Origin: Candidatus Enterococcus willemsii
Lineage (GTDB): Bacteria > Bacillota > Bacilli > Lactobacillales > Enterococcaceae
NCBI RefSeq assembly: GCF_009933335.1
Contig: NZ_MAEL01000035.1
Location: forward strand, 1 to 64,000
Reading direction: 5' to 3'
Length of the DNA stretch: 64,000 bases
The translations under genes were made by a program, and so were the position numbers. The notes under the pieces are model-generated. The model saw only the letters and a list, made by a program, of their open reading frames with translations, had not been told where the DNA came from and did no database searches. This document shows positions 1 through 12,046 of this stretch, in pieces (positions within the stretch are counted from its first letter, which is position 1; every line of letters starts with the position of its first letter).

Positions 1-395
1 ATCAACGAAAATTTCTTTTTCTAAAATTGCGACTTCGTTATAATATCATTTGCTGTAAACTTCGTCAACTCTTTTTTTCAAAAGTTTTAAAAGTTTTTTT
101 CATCCCGTAAGGACATGTAATAATATACCAAGAATTTATTGTTTCGTCAACAGAAAAAAGCTTGCTACACCAACGTTTCTAGTTACATCCCTTTCTTTTC
201 TTTTTTGATCTATTTTCGTTCGTATTTATCCCTAATATAGCTATTATTATTTAATTATTAATTTGAATGTTCGCTTTTCTACTTATTAAGCTTTCTTAAT
301 TCCTTATATTCTTTAAAGATTAAGTATAAATTTATCTATTTTGTGTGTTTTTTGATAAACTACTATTAAATAGAATAGTCTTAGGAGGACGCAAT
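1..395. other. AT-rich non-coding stretch at the window edge
   Basis: No convincing gene lies here. The stretch is very AT-rich with several T-runs and should hold the promoter of the downstream two-component operon, but I see no promoter with good -35 and -10 boxes at proper spacing. A TTGATA/AATAGT pair at 352-379 is too close to the ribosome binding site to be convincing. An upstream in-frame extension of croR begins at 345, but it lacks a ribosome binding site. Confidence 0.5.
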
Positions 396-1085
396 ATGAA
401 AATTTTAGTAGCAGATGACGACAAAGAAATTGTAGAACTAATCAGTATTTACTTACACAATGAAGGTTACGAGCCGGTTAAAGCTTATGACGGCAAAGAA
501 GCTCTCTCAAAAATTCGTACAAACTCCGACATTGAACTCTTAATTTTAGATATTATGATGCCCGAAGTAGATGGTATGCAAGTAGTTAAAACGCTTCGCA
601 AAGAATCACAGATTCCTATTATCATGTTAACAGCAAAAACGACGGATATGGATAAAATTAAAGGTTTAGTAGCTGGTGCGGATGATTATGTGACCAAACC
701 GTTCAATCCATTAGAAGTAATGGCTCGCGTAAAATCTCTCTTACGTCGTACAAATATGCAAGTTGCTTCAAACCAACCTGATGTATTAGAAGTAAGTTCT
801 TTAGTGATTAATCGAGATTCACACGAGGTAAAAACGATTGACGGCAAAGAAATTCAATTAACAGCACTTGAATTTGGTATTCTTTACTTACTTGCTTCTC
901 ATCCTAACCGTGTCTTTAGCGCTGATGAAATCTTTGAACGTGTATGGAAGCAAGAAAGTGTCGTTTCAGCAAAGACCGTGATGGTTCATGTGAGTCATTT
1001 ACGCGATAAAATTGAAGAAGCAACAGGTGGCGAAAAAATTATTCAAACGGTATGGGGAGTTGGATACAAAATAGATGCAAAATAA
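396..1085 (+). CDS. croR: OmpR/PhoB-family response regulator, CroR-like
   Basis: This is a DNA-binding response regulator of 229 aa. The N-terminal receiver domain (about 1-115) has the acidic pocket DDD near residues 8-10, the phospho-acceptor Asp in LILDIMMP, and the conserved Thr and Lys in LTAK and TKPFNP. The C-terminal winged helix (about 130-229) ends with the typical GVGYKI. I start at 396 because AGGAGG lies just upstream; an in-frame start 51 bases earlier has no such site. It overlaps the kinase gene by 11 bp, so the pair is co-transcribed. In enterococci the CroRS system next to serS governs cell-wall stress responses and cephalosporin tolerance. The CroR name rests on sequence type and neighbourhood; VanR-like relatives are the alternative. 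Confidence 0.85.
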   Translation: MKILVADDDKEIVELISIYLHNEGYEPVKAYDGKEALSKIRTNSDIELLILDIMMPEVDGMQVVKTLRKESQIPIIMLTAKTTDMDKIKGLVAGADDYVTKPFNPLEVMARVKSLLRRTNMQVASNQPDVLEVSSLVINRDSHEVKTIDGKEIQLTALEFGILYLLASHPNRVFSADEIFERVWKQESVVSAKTVMVHVSHLRDKIEEATGGEKIIQTVWGVGYKIDAK

Positions 1086-2256
1086 TATAGAAAGAAGAAA
1101 ACGAATTACGCTAACATCCAAAGAAATTAGTGAGCTATTTGCCGAAGCAATCATCACTATTATCTTACTGATTATCGTTAATATTGCAATGCTGTTTATT
1201 ATCTCTTCTATAATAGATAGTACTCCGGCATTAAATGATGCAATCTTTGCTTCTCGAAAAAGTTTTGTCGAAAATCTGAATTCAGATATCTTTCTTAATG
1301 GTAAGAATATACTCATTCCTCTCTTTTTAATGATGGATGTTGCTTTTTTATACTGGCGTTTAATCCGACGTTATCGTCAAATGCAGTTACGCCACATTAT
1401 TAGTGAACTCCATTATATTGCGGAAGGAAATTATGACCATCGGATTCCTTTTGAATTACGAGGAGATTTGAATCGAGTGGTCAGTAGTATTAATGGTCTC
1501 GTTGATAGTACTGTAGCAGCGATTGAAGAAGAACGTCGGATTGAAAATTCGAAAGATGAATTAATTACAAATGTCAGTCACGATATCCGCACACCATTAA
1601 CGTCTATTATTGGTTATCTGGGGTTGATTGAAGATAGACAGTATCATTCAGAAGAAGATCTACTCAAATACACACACACAGCTTATGTCAAAGCCAAACA
1701 AATGAAGTCTTTGGTTGATGATTTGTTTGAATACACAAAAGTTCGTCAACCGACTGTACCAGTCAACATTTTAAAATTCGATATGGTACAATTAATTGAG
1801 CAACTAGCAGCTGATTTTGAATTAGAAGCTTCGAAGAAAAATATTGTTGTCGAGACGGCGACCCGACCAAATCAAATCATGATGGATGGCGATACAGAAA
1901 AATTAGTTCGTGTCTTCAATAATTTACTGACCAATGCCTTAAAATATGGCAAAGGGGCATCGAAAATTATCATGGAAGCTGAAAAAGTTGGCACAGAAGT
2001 TGTCATTACTGTCAAAAACAACGGCAAAATGATTCCCAAAAAATCATTGGACTCTCTCTTTGATCGTTTTTATCGCGTTGAAGAATCACGCTCACAAGAA
2101 ACAGGTGGTACGGGGCTAGGTCTAGCCATTGCTCAAAGTATTGTTGCCTTACATGGTGGCTATATTTATGCAAAATCGACACCAAAATGGACATCATTTA
2201 TTATCCATTTACCTTTGACTCGCAATAAGCTTCCTGATTCAGCGAACAACAGTTGA
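1075..2256 (+). CDS. croS: Membrane sensor histidine kinase, CroS-like
   Basis: A 393-aa sensor kinase and partner of the regulator that overlaps it. Two membrane segments (about residues 22-47 and 78-97) enclose a very short extracellular loop of about 30 residues, so it probably senses events in or at the membrane. A HAMP-like linker follows, then the H-box NVSHDIRTPL with phospho-accepting His169, and the ATPase domain with N-box NNLLTNALKYG and G-box TGGTGLGLAI. The short loop and the partner type match VanS/CroS-like kinases. A likely serS promoter overlaps its stop codon. Identification as a kinase is secure; the CroS name is inferred from context. Confidence 0.83.
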   Translation: MQNNIERRKRITLTSKEISELFAEAIITIILLIIVNIAMLFIISSIIDSTPALNDAIFASRKSFVENLNSDIFLNGKNILIPLFLMMDVAFLYWRLIRRYRQMQLRHIISELHYIAEGNYDHRIPFELRGDLNRVVSSINGLVDSTVAAIEEERRIENSKDELITNVSHDIRTPLTSIIGYLGLIEDRQYHSEEDLLKYTHTAYVKAKQMKSLVDDLFEYTKVRQPTVPVNILKFDMVQLIEQLAADFELEASKKNIVVETATRPNQIMMDGDTEKLVRVFNNLLTNALKYGKGASKIIMEAEKVGTEVVITVKNNGKMIPKKSLDSLFDRFYRVEESRSQETGGTGLGLAIAQSIVALHGGYIYAKSTPKWTSFIIHLPLTRNKLPDSANNS

Positions 2257-2281
2257 CGAATAGCAAAAATTCGGCTATGCT
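2253..2281 (+). promoter_or_regulatory. Promoter of the serS T-box transcript
   Basis: TTGACG (2253-2258) and TATGCT (2276-2281) are separated by 17 bp. The -35 box overlaps the croS stop codon. Transcription would start near 2288, at the head of the T-box leader. Confidence 0.6.
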
Positions 2282-2287
2282 AATACC

Positions 2288-3827
<1,540 letters not shown>

Positions 3828-3830
3828 TTT

Positions 3831-3875
3831 AAATAGTCAGCAATGGTTGAAGAAAAACCGTTGCTGACTATTTTT
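3831..3875 (+). terminator. Rho-independent terminator after serS
   Basis: The arms AAATAGTCAGCAA and TTGCTGACTATTT form a stem followed by a T-run, four bases after the serS stop codon. Confidence 0.85.
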
Positions 3876-3958
3876 ATGGTAGATTTCTTTTGCTTGAATG
3901 TTACAATCATGTTACATTTGTATTGATGATATTTAAGAAAGAAGAGGATGACCCGTTT

Positions 3959-5392
3959 ATGACAATGACTACCCGTGCTGCTCGCCACGCAAAAAAAACA
4001 AAAAGACCCTGGATTTGGCTACTTGCGGGACTACTGCTCGCCCTCTTTCTCTGTACAGATGCCTATTTTATTTATCACTTTATCCAAGACAAAAAACTCG
4101 AGCAGAAAATTGAAGCTCAAGCCCAAACAGTAATTAACCAAATTCAGCAAGAACATTCCAGCAACGGTGAAAAAGAACTCCTTGGCCAAGGTGACAATCA
4201 ATTGACGGCCATGTTTTACTTACCAAAAAACTATGAATCACTCCCTTTGAAAAAACCAAAAGAAAAGCTACAAAACTTAGCCGATAACATTCGTAAAGAA
4301 ATACCTGATTCACGTAAAGCAATTCTTGTAGGCTCTATTGATGACCAATCACTTACTGATCAACTTAGTCAGTTTGAACTAACGATTGATACGTATCATT
4401 GGAAAAACGAAACAACCGGTTTTGAAAAAGGGGAAACCTTCACCGGCGAAGAAATACTGGTTGAAAAAGAAACAGGTGAAGCCATTACGCCAAAAAAATT
4501 GATTACTTCTAATGCAGATTTATTAGGCATCCAACAAGTGATTCAACAGGAATTATTGGATAATGCAAAAGAACCCAATAAGATTATCGATGCTGTCTTG
4601 AATTTGCCAAGAATAGGCTACGATTCCTTAACTTATCAAGCAGATGAACTAACAATTAAACTGCCCGAAAATAAGACTGGCACCACCACTCTTTCATTGC
4701 CTTACGATAAAATTCAAGCGTTTATCCGAACAGAATTGGTTGATCCAAAAGCACTAACCACTCCATTGCCAACATTAGATGATAATAAAAAATATATCGC
4801 CCTAAGCTTTGATGATGGGCCAGGTCCAGAAACGACCCCAGCATTGTTAACTATTTTGGCTGAAAAAAATATCAAAGCAACATTCTTTATGCTTGGTCAA
4901 AATGCAGAAGCTTATCCGGATGTCGTCAAACAAGTCACTGAACAAGGACATGAAGTTGCTAGTCATTCTTATTCACATCCACAGTTGAACACACTGGATA
5001 CCAAAACATTGGCAGACGAAATAAAGAAAACCGACAAAGCAATTTATCAAGCTTGTGGGATTTTACCACGAAATTTACGTCCGCCTTATGGGGCAATCGA
5101 TGCAGAATCGGCGAAAATAATTGGCAAACCTATTATCCAATGGGATATTGATTCCTACGATTGGGAATCAAAAAATACACAAGCAGTGATTCAACGTGTT
5201 AATCAAACCTCTTACCCAGGAGGTATCATCTTAATGCATGACATCCATCCTTCTACAGTGCAAGCTGTTGGACAAGTAATTGACAACTTGCGCAATCAAG
5301 GCTATGAATTTGTGACAACCAGTGATATCTTAGCAGGAAAAGAAAAACCGTTGTATCAATACTTTGGCCAAAATGATGCCCGGGAAATTTAA
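3959..5392 (+). CDS. pgdA: Membrane-anchored polysaccharide deacetylase (PgdA-like)
   Basis: A probable peptidoglycan N-acetylglucosamine deacetylase, 477 aa. A basic N-terminus and one membrane segment (about residues 18-44) anchor it outside the cell. A middle region of about 220 residues of the kind seen in PgdA proteins precedes the NodB domain. NodB motifs are visible: SFDDGPGPET with the catalytic Asp and metal Asp, HSYSHPQL with the metal His pair, RPPYGA, WDIDSYDWES and ILMHDIH. Deacetylation of glycan strands normally confers lysozyme resistance. The start was chosen for GAGGAT about 10 bases upstream. The gene is alone between two terminators. The exact substrate is inferred. Confidence 0.85.
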   Translation: MTMTTRAARHAKKTKRPWIWLLAGLLLALFLCTDAYFIYHFIQDKKLEQKIEAQAQTVINQIQQEHSSNGEKELLGQGDNQLTAMFYLPKNYESLPLKKPKEKLQNLADNIRKEIPDSRKAILVGSIDDQSLTDQLSQFELTIDTYHWKNETTGFEKGETFTGEEILVEKETGEAITPKKLITSNADLLGIQQVIQQELLDNAKEPNKIIDAVLNLPRIGYDSLTYQADELTIKLPENKTGTTTLSLPYDKIQAFIRTELVDPKALTTPLPTLDDNKKYIALSFDDGPGPETTPALLTILAEKNIKATFFMLGQNAEAYPDVVKQVTEQGHEVASHSYSHPQLNTLDTKTLADEIKKTDKAIYQACGILPRNLRPPYGAIDAESAKIIGKPIIQWDIDSYDWESKNTQAVIQRVNQTSYPGGIILMHDIHPSTVQAVGQVIDNLRNQGYEFVTTSDILAGKEKPLYQYFGQNDAREI

Positions 5393-5394
5393 CT

Positions 5395-5440
5395 AAAAAA
5401 GCAAGTCACTTTCTTCATTAAAAGTGACTTGCTTTCTTTT

Positions 5441-5442
<2 letters not shown>
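5395..5442. terminator. Bidirectional terminator between pgdA and guaB
   Basis: AAGCAAGTCACTTT and AAAGTGACTTGCTT form a strong stem with A-run and T-run flanks. It serves the two convergent genes. Confidence 0.88.
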
Positions 5443-6940
<1,498 letters not shown>

Positions 6941-7030
6941 TCAAATTTTTATATTTTAATGAAAATAGCAAAAATTATACTAGAAGTCAACTGTTCGAAA
7001 TGAAAACAAGAAAAAACTGAGAAATAAGTA

Positions 7031-7080
7031 AGAAAAAAAGGATTCCTTACCATTTCTATCTCAGAATTAGTAAGGCATCC
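7031..7080 (-). terminator. Terminator after the DUF1129 gene
   Basis: On the minus strand, GGATGCCTTAC and GTAAGGAATCC pair imperfectly and are followed by seven T. It lies 10 bases past the DUF1129 stop. Confidence 0.8.
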
Positions 7081-7089
7081 TTCTATTGC

Positions 7090-7782
7090 TTATTTACGTG
7101 GTGCAGATAAACTACCCACAATATTATATTTTTTCTTCAAGTAATAACGTAGCGCTAATGCAGCTGCCCCGATAACGACTTGAATTGTTGGATCAAGTAG
7201 AACATTGATAGTTGGTGGAATTAATGACGATACCGCAATCGTTGCAATCCAAACGAAGAATGAACCGATTAAAATTAGCATCACTTTCCACATTTTTGGA
7301 CGTTGGCTCTTATCTGCGCCAGGACGTTCATATTGATACATGTATTTATACATCAAGTAGAAGACCCATCCGCCGACCATGGACATCAAGACCAAGGTGA
7401 TAATGCCATAGACTTGCGTACTACCTTTAACAAATAGTCCCATCACACCCATCATTAAAGAGAAGATTCCCAGAATCAATAACGTATTGTCTAACCACAT
7501 CAAAACAGGTGTTGATTCTTTCACTTCTTCGGGTTTTGTTAAAATACTCTCTGTCCGTTCAGAAACAGTACCGAATAATTGGCGTGCTGTCCGACCACCC
7601 TTTTGCTCTTGCACAAGGATTGGCAACATTTCATGTAACGCCACAGCCTGTTCTTCTTCGGATAGATTGGCGGCATCTAATGATTTCTTCAAATCAAAGA
7701 TATACTGCTGATTTCTTTTTGTTAATTGTTTTTCTAATTCGCGATTTTCTGATACGTAACCTCGCAGAGTCTCTGGTTCCAT
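7090..7782 (-). CDS. DUF1129 family membrane protein
   Basis: A 230-aa protein with a charged, helical cytoplasmic N-terminal half (about 1-90) and four membrane segments (about 98-118, 126-147, 167-188 and 196-214), ending in a basic tail. This layout matches the DUF1129 family, found near ychF/parB in lactic acid bacteria. Its function is not known. The ATG at 7782 is preferred because AAGGGAG lies about 10 bases before it; a TTG 33 bases upstream has no such site. It lies about 100 bp behind ychF in the same direction and may be read from the same transcript. Confidence 0.72.
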   Translation of the reverse strand: MEPETLRGYVSENRELEKQLTKRNQQYIFDLKKSLDAANLSEEEQAVALHEMLPILVQEQKGGRTARQLFGTVSERTESILTKPEEVKESTPVLMWLDNTLLILGIFSLMMGVMGLFVKGSTQVYGIITLVLMSMVGGWVFYLMYKYMYQYERPGADKSQRPKMWKVMLILIGSFFVWIATIAVSSLIPPTINVLLDPTIQVVIGAAALALRYYLKKKYNIVGSLSAPRK

Positions 7783-7881
7783 GACTTTGTTTCTCCCTTC
7801 GCCTAACCCGAACAACTTTCCACAGGCTATTTTAACACAAGCGCTGTGTGCTTTGGTAGCCCTTTAGTATAAAAATTTCAA

Positions 7882-8994
7882 TTACACATTAAAGCGGAAC
7901 AACATGACATCGCCATCTTGCACAACATATTCTTTTCCTTCTAAACGAACACGTCCCGCTTCTTTTGCTGCTTGCATATTGCCATATTGATTCAAGTCTT
8001 CAAAAGAAACAGTTTCAGCACGGATAAACCCACGCTCAAAGTCAGTATGGATAATACCTGCTGCTTGAGGTGCTTTGATACCTTTACGGAACGTCCAGGC
8101 ACGTACTTCTTGTTCCCCAGCTGTGAAATAAGTCGCTAAGCCTAACAAATCATATGCTGCACGAATCAATTGGTCCAAACCTGATTCTTCAATACCTAAG
8201 GCTTCTAAAAATTCAGCCTTGTCTTCTTCATCTAGTTCGGCAATTTCTTCTTCTGCACGGGCGCTAACAATGATCACTTCCGCATTTTCACTTTTCGCAA
8301 ATTCACGTACTTGTTTCACGTACTCGTTGTTGTCAGCATCTGCTACTTCATCTTCTGACACATTCGCTACATACAAAACAGGTTTTGTTGTTAGTAAGAA
8401 CAATGAACGCACAATTTTTTCTTCTTCTGGTGTAAATTCAAGTGTACGAGCAGATAGTCCTTCTTCCAAAGCAGGCTTGATTTTTTCTAACACTGCTAGT
8501 TCAGCTAAGGCATCTTTATCTTTTGTTTTGGCAATTTTCGCTACACGTGCCAGACGTTTGGTAACTGAGTCTAAGTCTGCCAAAATTAATTCTAAATTAA
8601 TAGTGTCGATATCTGCTAAAGGATCGACAAAATCACCTTCACGGTTTTGTTCACGCATGATATTTTCATCATCAAAACAACGAACTACATGACAAATCGC
8701 ATCTACTTGGCGAATATGGCTTAAAAATTGGTTACCTAGACCTTCCCCTTTACTTGCACCTTTGACAATACCTGCAATATCAGTAAATTCAAAGGTTGTT
8801 GGAACAGTCTTCTTAGGATTCACTAATTCTGTTAGTCGTTGCAAACGCCAATCCGGTACTTCCACCATACCGACGTTTGGGTCAATTGTTGCAAAAGGAT
8901 AGTTCGCTGCTTCTGCACCAGCTTTGGTAATTGCGTTAAATAGAGTTGATTTCCCAACGTTTGGTAAACCAACGATTCCAGCAGTTAATGCCAT
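7882..8994 (-). CDS. ychF: Ribosome-associated GTPase/ATPase YchF
   Basis: Obg-like P-loop NTPase of 370 aa. The Walker A motif GLPNVGKST is at residues 8-16, followed by a coiled-coil insert and a C-terminal TGS domain ending VMLFRFNV. At the usual NKxD position the sequence is NVSEDE, the altered specificity motif that makes YchF prefer ATP. Members bind ribosomes and modulate stress responses. It follows the DUF951 gene by 7 bp, so they are translationally linked. Confidence 0.95.
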   Translation of the reverse strand: MALTAGIVGLPNVGKSTLFNAITKAGAEAANYPFATIDPNVGMVEVPDWRLQRLTELVNPKKTVPTTFEFTDIAGIVKGASKGEGLGNQFLSHIRQVDAICHVVRCFDDENIMREQNREGDFVDPLADIDTINLELILADLDSVTKRLARVAKIAKTKDKDALAELAVLEKIKPALEEGLSARTLEFTPEEEKIVRSLFLLTTKPVLYVANVSEDEVADADNNEYVKQVREFAKSENAEVIIVSARAEEEIAELDEEDKAEFLEALGIEESGLDQLIRAAYDLLGLATYFTAGEQEVRAWTFRKGIKAPQAAGIIHTDFERGFIRAETVSFEDLNQYGNMQAAKEAGRVRLEGKEYVVQDGDVMLFRFNV

Positions 8995-9001
8995 GTTCTC
9001 T

Positions 9002-9190
9002 TCACTCTTTCTCTACTTTTTCTAAAATCTTTTTCATTTTTTTATCAAATTCACGACGTGGCATCATAACAATGTGCCCACATTTTTCACATTTGATTTT
9101 GATATCGGCTCCCATGCGAATAATTTCCCAACGGTTTGTTTGGCATGCATGAGGTTTTTTCATTTCTACTTTATCGCCTAAATCATACAT
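9002..9190 (-). CDS. DUF951 small zinc-ribbon-like protein
   Basis: A 62-aa protein with CEKCGH and an upstream HAC, giving a possible small metal-binding fold, and a strongly charged C-terminus. Sequence and position between parB and ychF match DUF951. GGAGG precedes the ATG. Function is unknown; the parB-DUF951-ychF order is conserved in many Firmicutes, so a basic housekeeping role is likely but unproven. Confidence 0.82.
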   Translation of the reverse strand: MYDLGDKVEMKKPHACQTNRWEIIRMGADIKIKCEKCGHIVMMPRREFDKKMKKILEKVEKE

Positions 9191-9201
9191 TGCTTTTCCT
9201 C

Positions 9202-10089
9202 CTATGCTTCATCAAAACGAATGTCTAAAATATCTAAGATTCGTGTTAAATCACTTTGAGATAAATATTCGATTTCAATCTTTCCCTTACCTTCTTTTTC
9301 ATGGATTTCGACACTGGTGCCAAATTTATCCACTAAGCGTTCTTCGCTTTCTCGTAAGTAATAAGGTTTTTCTTTAATGATTCGTGGGATTTTTTTCTTG
9401 CCTTTAGCGTTATTCATCTCCGCGACTAATTGTTCTAACTGACGAACAGTTAAGTTTTCTTTCACACAACGATTGGCTAGCTTTAAGATTTGCTCCTTGT
9501 TTTTTAAACCTAACAAGGTTCGCGCTTGTCCCATTGATAAGCGTTCATCTTGCATCATCTCTTTCACTAACTTTGGCAAAGACAATAAACGCAAGTAATT
9601 AGCGATGTAAGGGCGACTTTTCCCTAGGCGTTTGGCTACTTCGGCCTGTGTTAACTTCAAATTTTTCATTAACATCTCGTAAGCTTCAGCTTCTTCTAGT
9701 GGATTCAAATCTTCACGTTGCAAGTTTTCCAAAACTGCTACTTGCATCATTGCTTCTTCATCAAAATCACGAATAATTGCAGGAATCGTTTCTTTTTTTG
9801 CCAGTTTTGAGGCACGGAAACGTCGTTCACCAGCAATAATTTCGTAGCCCTTAATTGCCGACTTACGGACAATAATTGGTTGAAAAACCCCGGATTGTTC
9901 AATTGAGTTTGCTAATTCTTGTAAAGAAATCTCATCAAATGTTTTACGTGGTTGATAAGGATTCGGGCGTAACTCGTTCAAAGAAATCTGGAGAACTTCT
10001 TCAGTTTTCACATCAACTTCTTCTAGGCCGGCTAAATCTTGAAACAGAGCATTAATGCCTTTACCTAGACTTTTTCCTTTATTTTTCAC
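9202..10089 (-). CDS. parB: Chromosome partitioning protein ParB (Spo0J)
   Basis: A CTP-dependent DNA clamp that loads at parS and helps organise and segregate origins. 295 aa. Visible parts are the CTPase motif GERRFRAS (about residue 95), the helix-turn-helix LTQAEVAKRLGKSRPYIANYLRLL, and the C-terminal dimerisation domain. The GTG start lies inside the end of soj (11-bp overlap) with AAAGGAAG just before it, so the genes are translationally coupled. Perfect and near-perfect parS sites are present in this window and are its expected targets. Confidence 0.97.
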   Translation of the reverse strand: MKNKGKSLGKGINALFQDLAGLEEVDVKTEEVLQISLNELRPNPYQPRKTFDEISLQELANSIEQSGVFQPIIVRKSAIKGYEIIAGERRFRASKLAKKETIPAIIRDFDEEAMMQVAVLENLQREDLNPLEEAEAYEMLMKNLKLTQAEVAKRLGKSRPYIANYLRLLSLPKLVKEMMQDERLSMGQARTLLGLKNKEQILKLANRCVKENLTVRQLEQLVAEMNNAKGKKKIPRIIKEKPYYLRESEERLVDKFGTSVEIHEKEGKGKIEIEYLSQSDLTRILDILDIRFDEA

Positions 10090-10843
10090 GATTTAACACT
10101 TCCTTTGCTAGTGCTTGATAGACTTCTGCTCCTTTTGAACGTAAGTCATAATCTACAATAGACAAACCGTGACTTGGCGCTTCCGACAAACGAATATTTC
10201 TTGGAATAATCGTTTCGTAGACTTTTTCTTGGAAATAACGTCGGACTTCTTCTACGACCTCAGCCCCTAGATTCGTTCGTGCATCATACATCGTTAATAA
10301 GACGCCTTCTATTTCTAAATCCGGGTTGAAATGTTTTTGTACTAAACGCACTGTATTCAATAGTTGGCTTAACCCTTCCAACGCATAATATTCGCATTGT
10401 ACTGGAATTAAAATCGAGTCACTCGCTGTAAAAGCGTTAATTGTTAAATGCCCTAAAGAAGGGGGACAATCGATTAAGATAAAATCATATTGATCTTTGA
10501 CTTCATCTAGCGCTGTTTTTAAACGAGACTCACGAGCCATCATCGATGTTAATTCAATTTCTGCGCCTGCTAATTGTAACGTTGCCGGGACAATATCCAG
10601 ATTCTCACGAGAACTTGATTGGATGGTTTCTTGTAGCGGAACTTCATTCACTAAGACATCATAGACGTCTTTTGTCACATCTGGTTTACGGATACCGATA
10701 CCGCTTGTTGCGTTGCCTTGTGCATCAATATCTACCAGCAAGACTTTTTTTCCGATATAAGCTAAACATGCTCCTAAGTTAACAGTGGTCGTTGTCTTAC
10801 CGACGCCACCTTTTTGGTTTGCAACAGAGATAATTCGTGCCAT
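10079..10843 (-). CDS. soj: Chromosome partitioning ATPase Soj (ParA)
   Basis: A 254-aa ParA-type ATPase. The deviant Walker A motif KGGVGKTTTTVNLG is at about 10-23, Walker B is around LLVDIDAQGN and FILIDCPPS. It dimerises on ATP, binds DNA non-specifically, works with ParB in origin segregation, and in other Firmicutes influences DnaA activity. It lies in a minus-strand operon with rsmG upstream and parB downstream. Confidence 0.97.
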   Translation of the reverse strand: MARIISVANQKGGVGKTTTTVNLGACLAYIGKKVLLVDIDAQGNATSGIGIRKPDVTKDVYDVLVNEVPLQETIQSSSRENLDIVPATLQLAGAEIELTSMMARESRLKTALDEVKDQYDFILIDCPPSLGHLTINAFTASDSILIPVQCEYYALEGLSQLLNTVRLVQKHFNPDLEIEGVLLTMYDARTNLGAEVVEEVRRYFQEKVYETIIPRNIRLSEAPSHGLSIVDYDLRSKGAEVYQALAKEVLNREK

Positions 10844-10902
10844 GGCTCATCCTCCTCTATCATGTAAGACTTAGCAAGAACTTCTGATTCTTACCTTCTT
10901 TT

Positions 10903-11619
10903 TTATTTAATTGGTTGTTTGTTAGGTAATCCTGGTTTTCTTGGGTATTTTTTAGGCGTTTCTTTTTTCTTCTCAATCACAAGTGTATGACGAACATCAC
11001 CGGTGACCGGTAGATGAATCTCTTTATCTTCTATAAATTTCCCGCCGAGAAGCGCAATGGCTGGTTTGGCTTCAATGAGCTCTTCCTCGCTCTTAGCAGC
11101 TTTAAGCGCATAAAAATAGCCTTCTTTTTTAACTAAAGGCAGACACAGTTCTGCTAACACATTTAATCGTGCCACTGCACGTGCAGTAACATAATCGTAA
11201 GCCGCGCGATGCTCAACTTGTTGACCAAAAGTTTCGGCACGATCGTGGAACAATGAGACATTTTCTAACCCTAATTCATTGACTAATGTTTGTAAAAAAG
11301 TAATGCGTTTATTTAATGAGTCAACAATCGTTACTTTTAATTCTGGGAACACGATTTTCAAAGGAATACTTGGAAAACCTGCCCCTGAACCGACATCACA
11401 TAAAGATGCGGTTTCGTCGAAAGATACGGACAAAGCTAACGTAATTGAATCATAAAAGTGTTTCAGATACACTTCTTTTTTTTCAGTAATTGCCGTTAAG
11501 TTCATCTTCTCATTCCACTCTACCAGAAGTTCATAGTATCGTTCAAATTGAGTCATTTGTTCTTGACTTAATTCAATCATTTGATTGTGTAATTCTTGTT
11601 GAAATTCTTCGGGTAACAT
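10903..11619 (-). CDS. rsmG: 16S rRNA m7G527 methyltransferase
   Basis: RsmG (GidB) methylates G527 of 16S rRNA using S-adenosylmethionine. 238 aa, of which the C-terminal tail ([14 protein letters not shown]) is basic as in relatives. The SAM-binding loop [16 protein letters not shown] is clear. AAAGGAAAAAGGCG precedes the ATG. Loss of RsmG gives low-level streptomycin resistance in other bacteria. It is the first gene of the rsmG-soj-parB block; a hairpin of parS-like half-sites lies in its leader. Confidence 0.95.
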   Translation of the reverse strand: MLPEEFQQELHNQMIELSQEQMTQFERYYELLVEWNEKMNLTAITEKKEVYLKHFYDSITLALSVSFDETASLCDVGSGAGFPSIPLKIVFPELKVTIVDSLNKRITFLQTLVNELGLENVSLFHDRAETFGQQVEHRAAYDYVTARAVARLNVLAELCLPLVKKEGYFYALKAAKSEEELIEAKPAIALLGGKFIEDKEIHLPVTGDVRHTLVIEKKKETPKKYPRKPGLPNKQPIK

Positions 11620-11639
11620 CGCCTTTTTCCTTTCTTTTC

Positions 11640-11660
11640 GTGAAACAAAAAATGTTTCAC
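11640..11660. repeat. Inverted repeat of parS-like half-sites in the rsmG leader
   Basis: GTGAAACA, five A, TGTTTCAC: perfect 8-bp arms. These are the two halves of parS in reversed order. It sits 20-40 bases before the rsmG start codon. Confidence 0.6.
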
Positions 11661-11850
11661 AGACTAGTTACTACTTTAACGTAAAATCTTTTATCATGCA
11701 ATAGTTTGCTCTTTTTTCCAAAGAGAATTTACGCTTTTTTTATTAAAAATGGGCTCTGCATTTTTGATAAGAAATAGTAAATTTTTGGTCCTCAAATATT
11801 TCGTTCATTTCATTCATGTTAGGCTAAACAAAGAGGTGATCGTTTTAGAC

Positions 11851-12006
11851 ATGAGTTTTATTATTATGGGAATATTTCTCATTGGTATTAGCTGTCTTAT
11901 TTATGGTTGGCAAAAGCAGCGCAAAGGTGTTTGTTGGGTTGGTATGTTCTGTATTTTACTTGTTGTTTTTACTTTTATTTGGTTTATCACATCTGACAGT
12001 ATGTAA
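11851..12006 (+). CDS. Small two-helix membrane protein
   Basis: A 51-aa protein of two hydrophobic helices (about 2-20 and 28-47) separated by a basic turn (WQKQRKG). I start at 11851 because AAAGAGGTGAT lies about 10 bases upstream; a longer reading from 11749 is possible but has no ribosome binding site. A strong terminator follows immediately. No family recognised. The good ribosome binding site and terminator make it a likely real gene of unknown function. Confidence 0.5.
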   Translation: MSFIIMGIFLIGISCLIYGWQKQRKGVCWVGMFCILLVVFTFIWFITSDSM

Positions 12007-12040
12007 AAAGCCCTCAAACAGCGCTTTGTTTGAGGGCTTT
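12007..12040. terminator. Bidirectional terminator
   Basis: AAAGCCCTCAAAC and GTTTGAGGGCTTT form a 13-bp stem. It ends the small membrane-protein gene and the convergent lipoprotein gene. Confidence 0.85.
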
Positions 12041-12046
12041 ACTGAA

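Noticed and set aside
8219-8692. 157-codon open frame on the plus strand
   Set aside because: It lies wholly antisense to ychF, is Ser-rich as expected from the reversed codons, and has no ribosome binding site.
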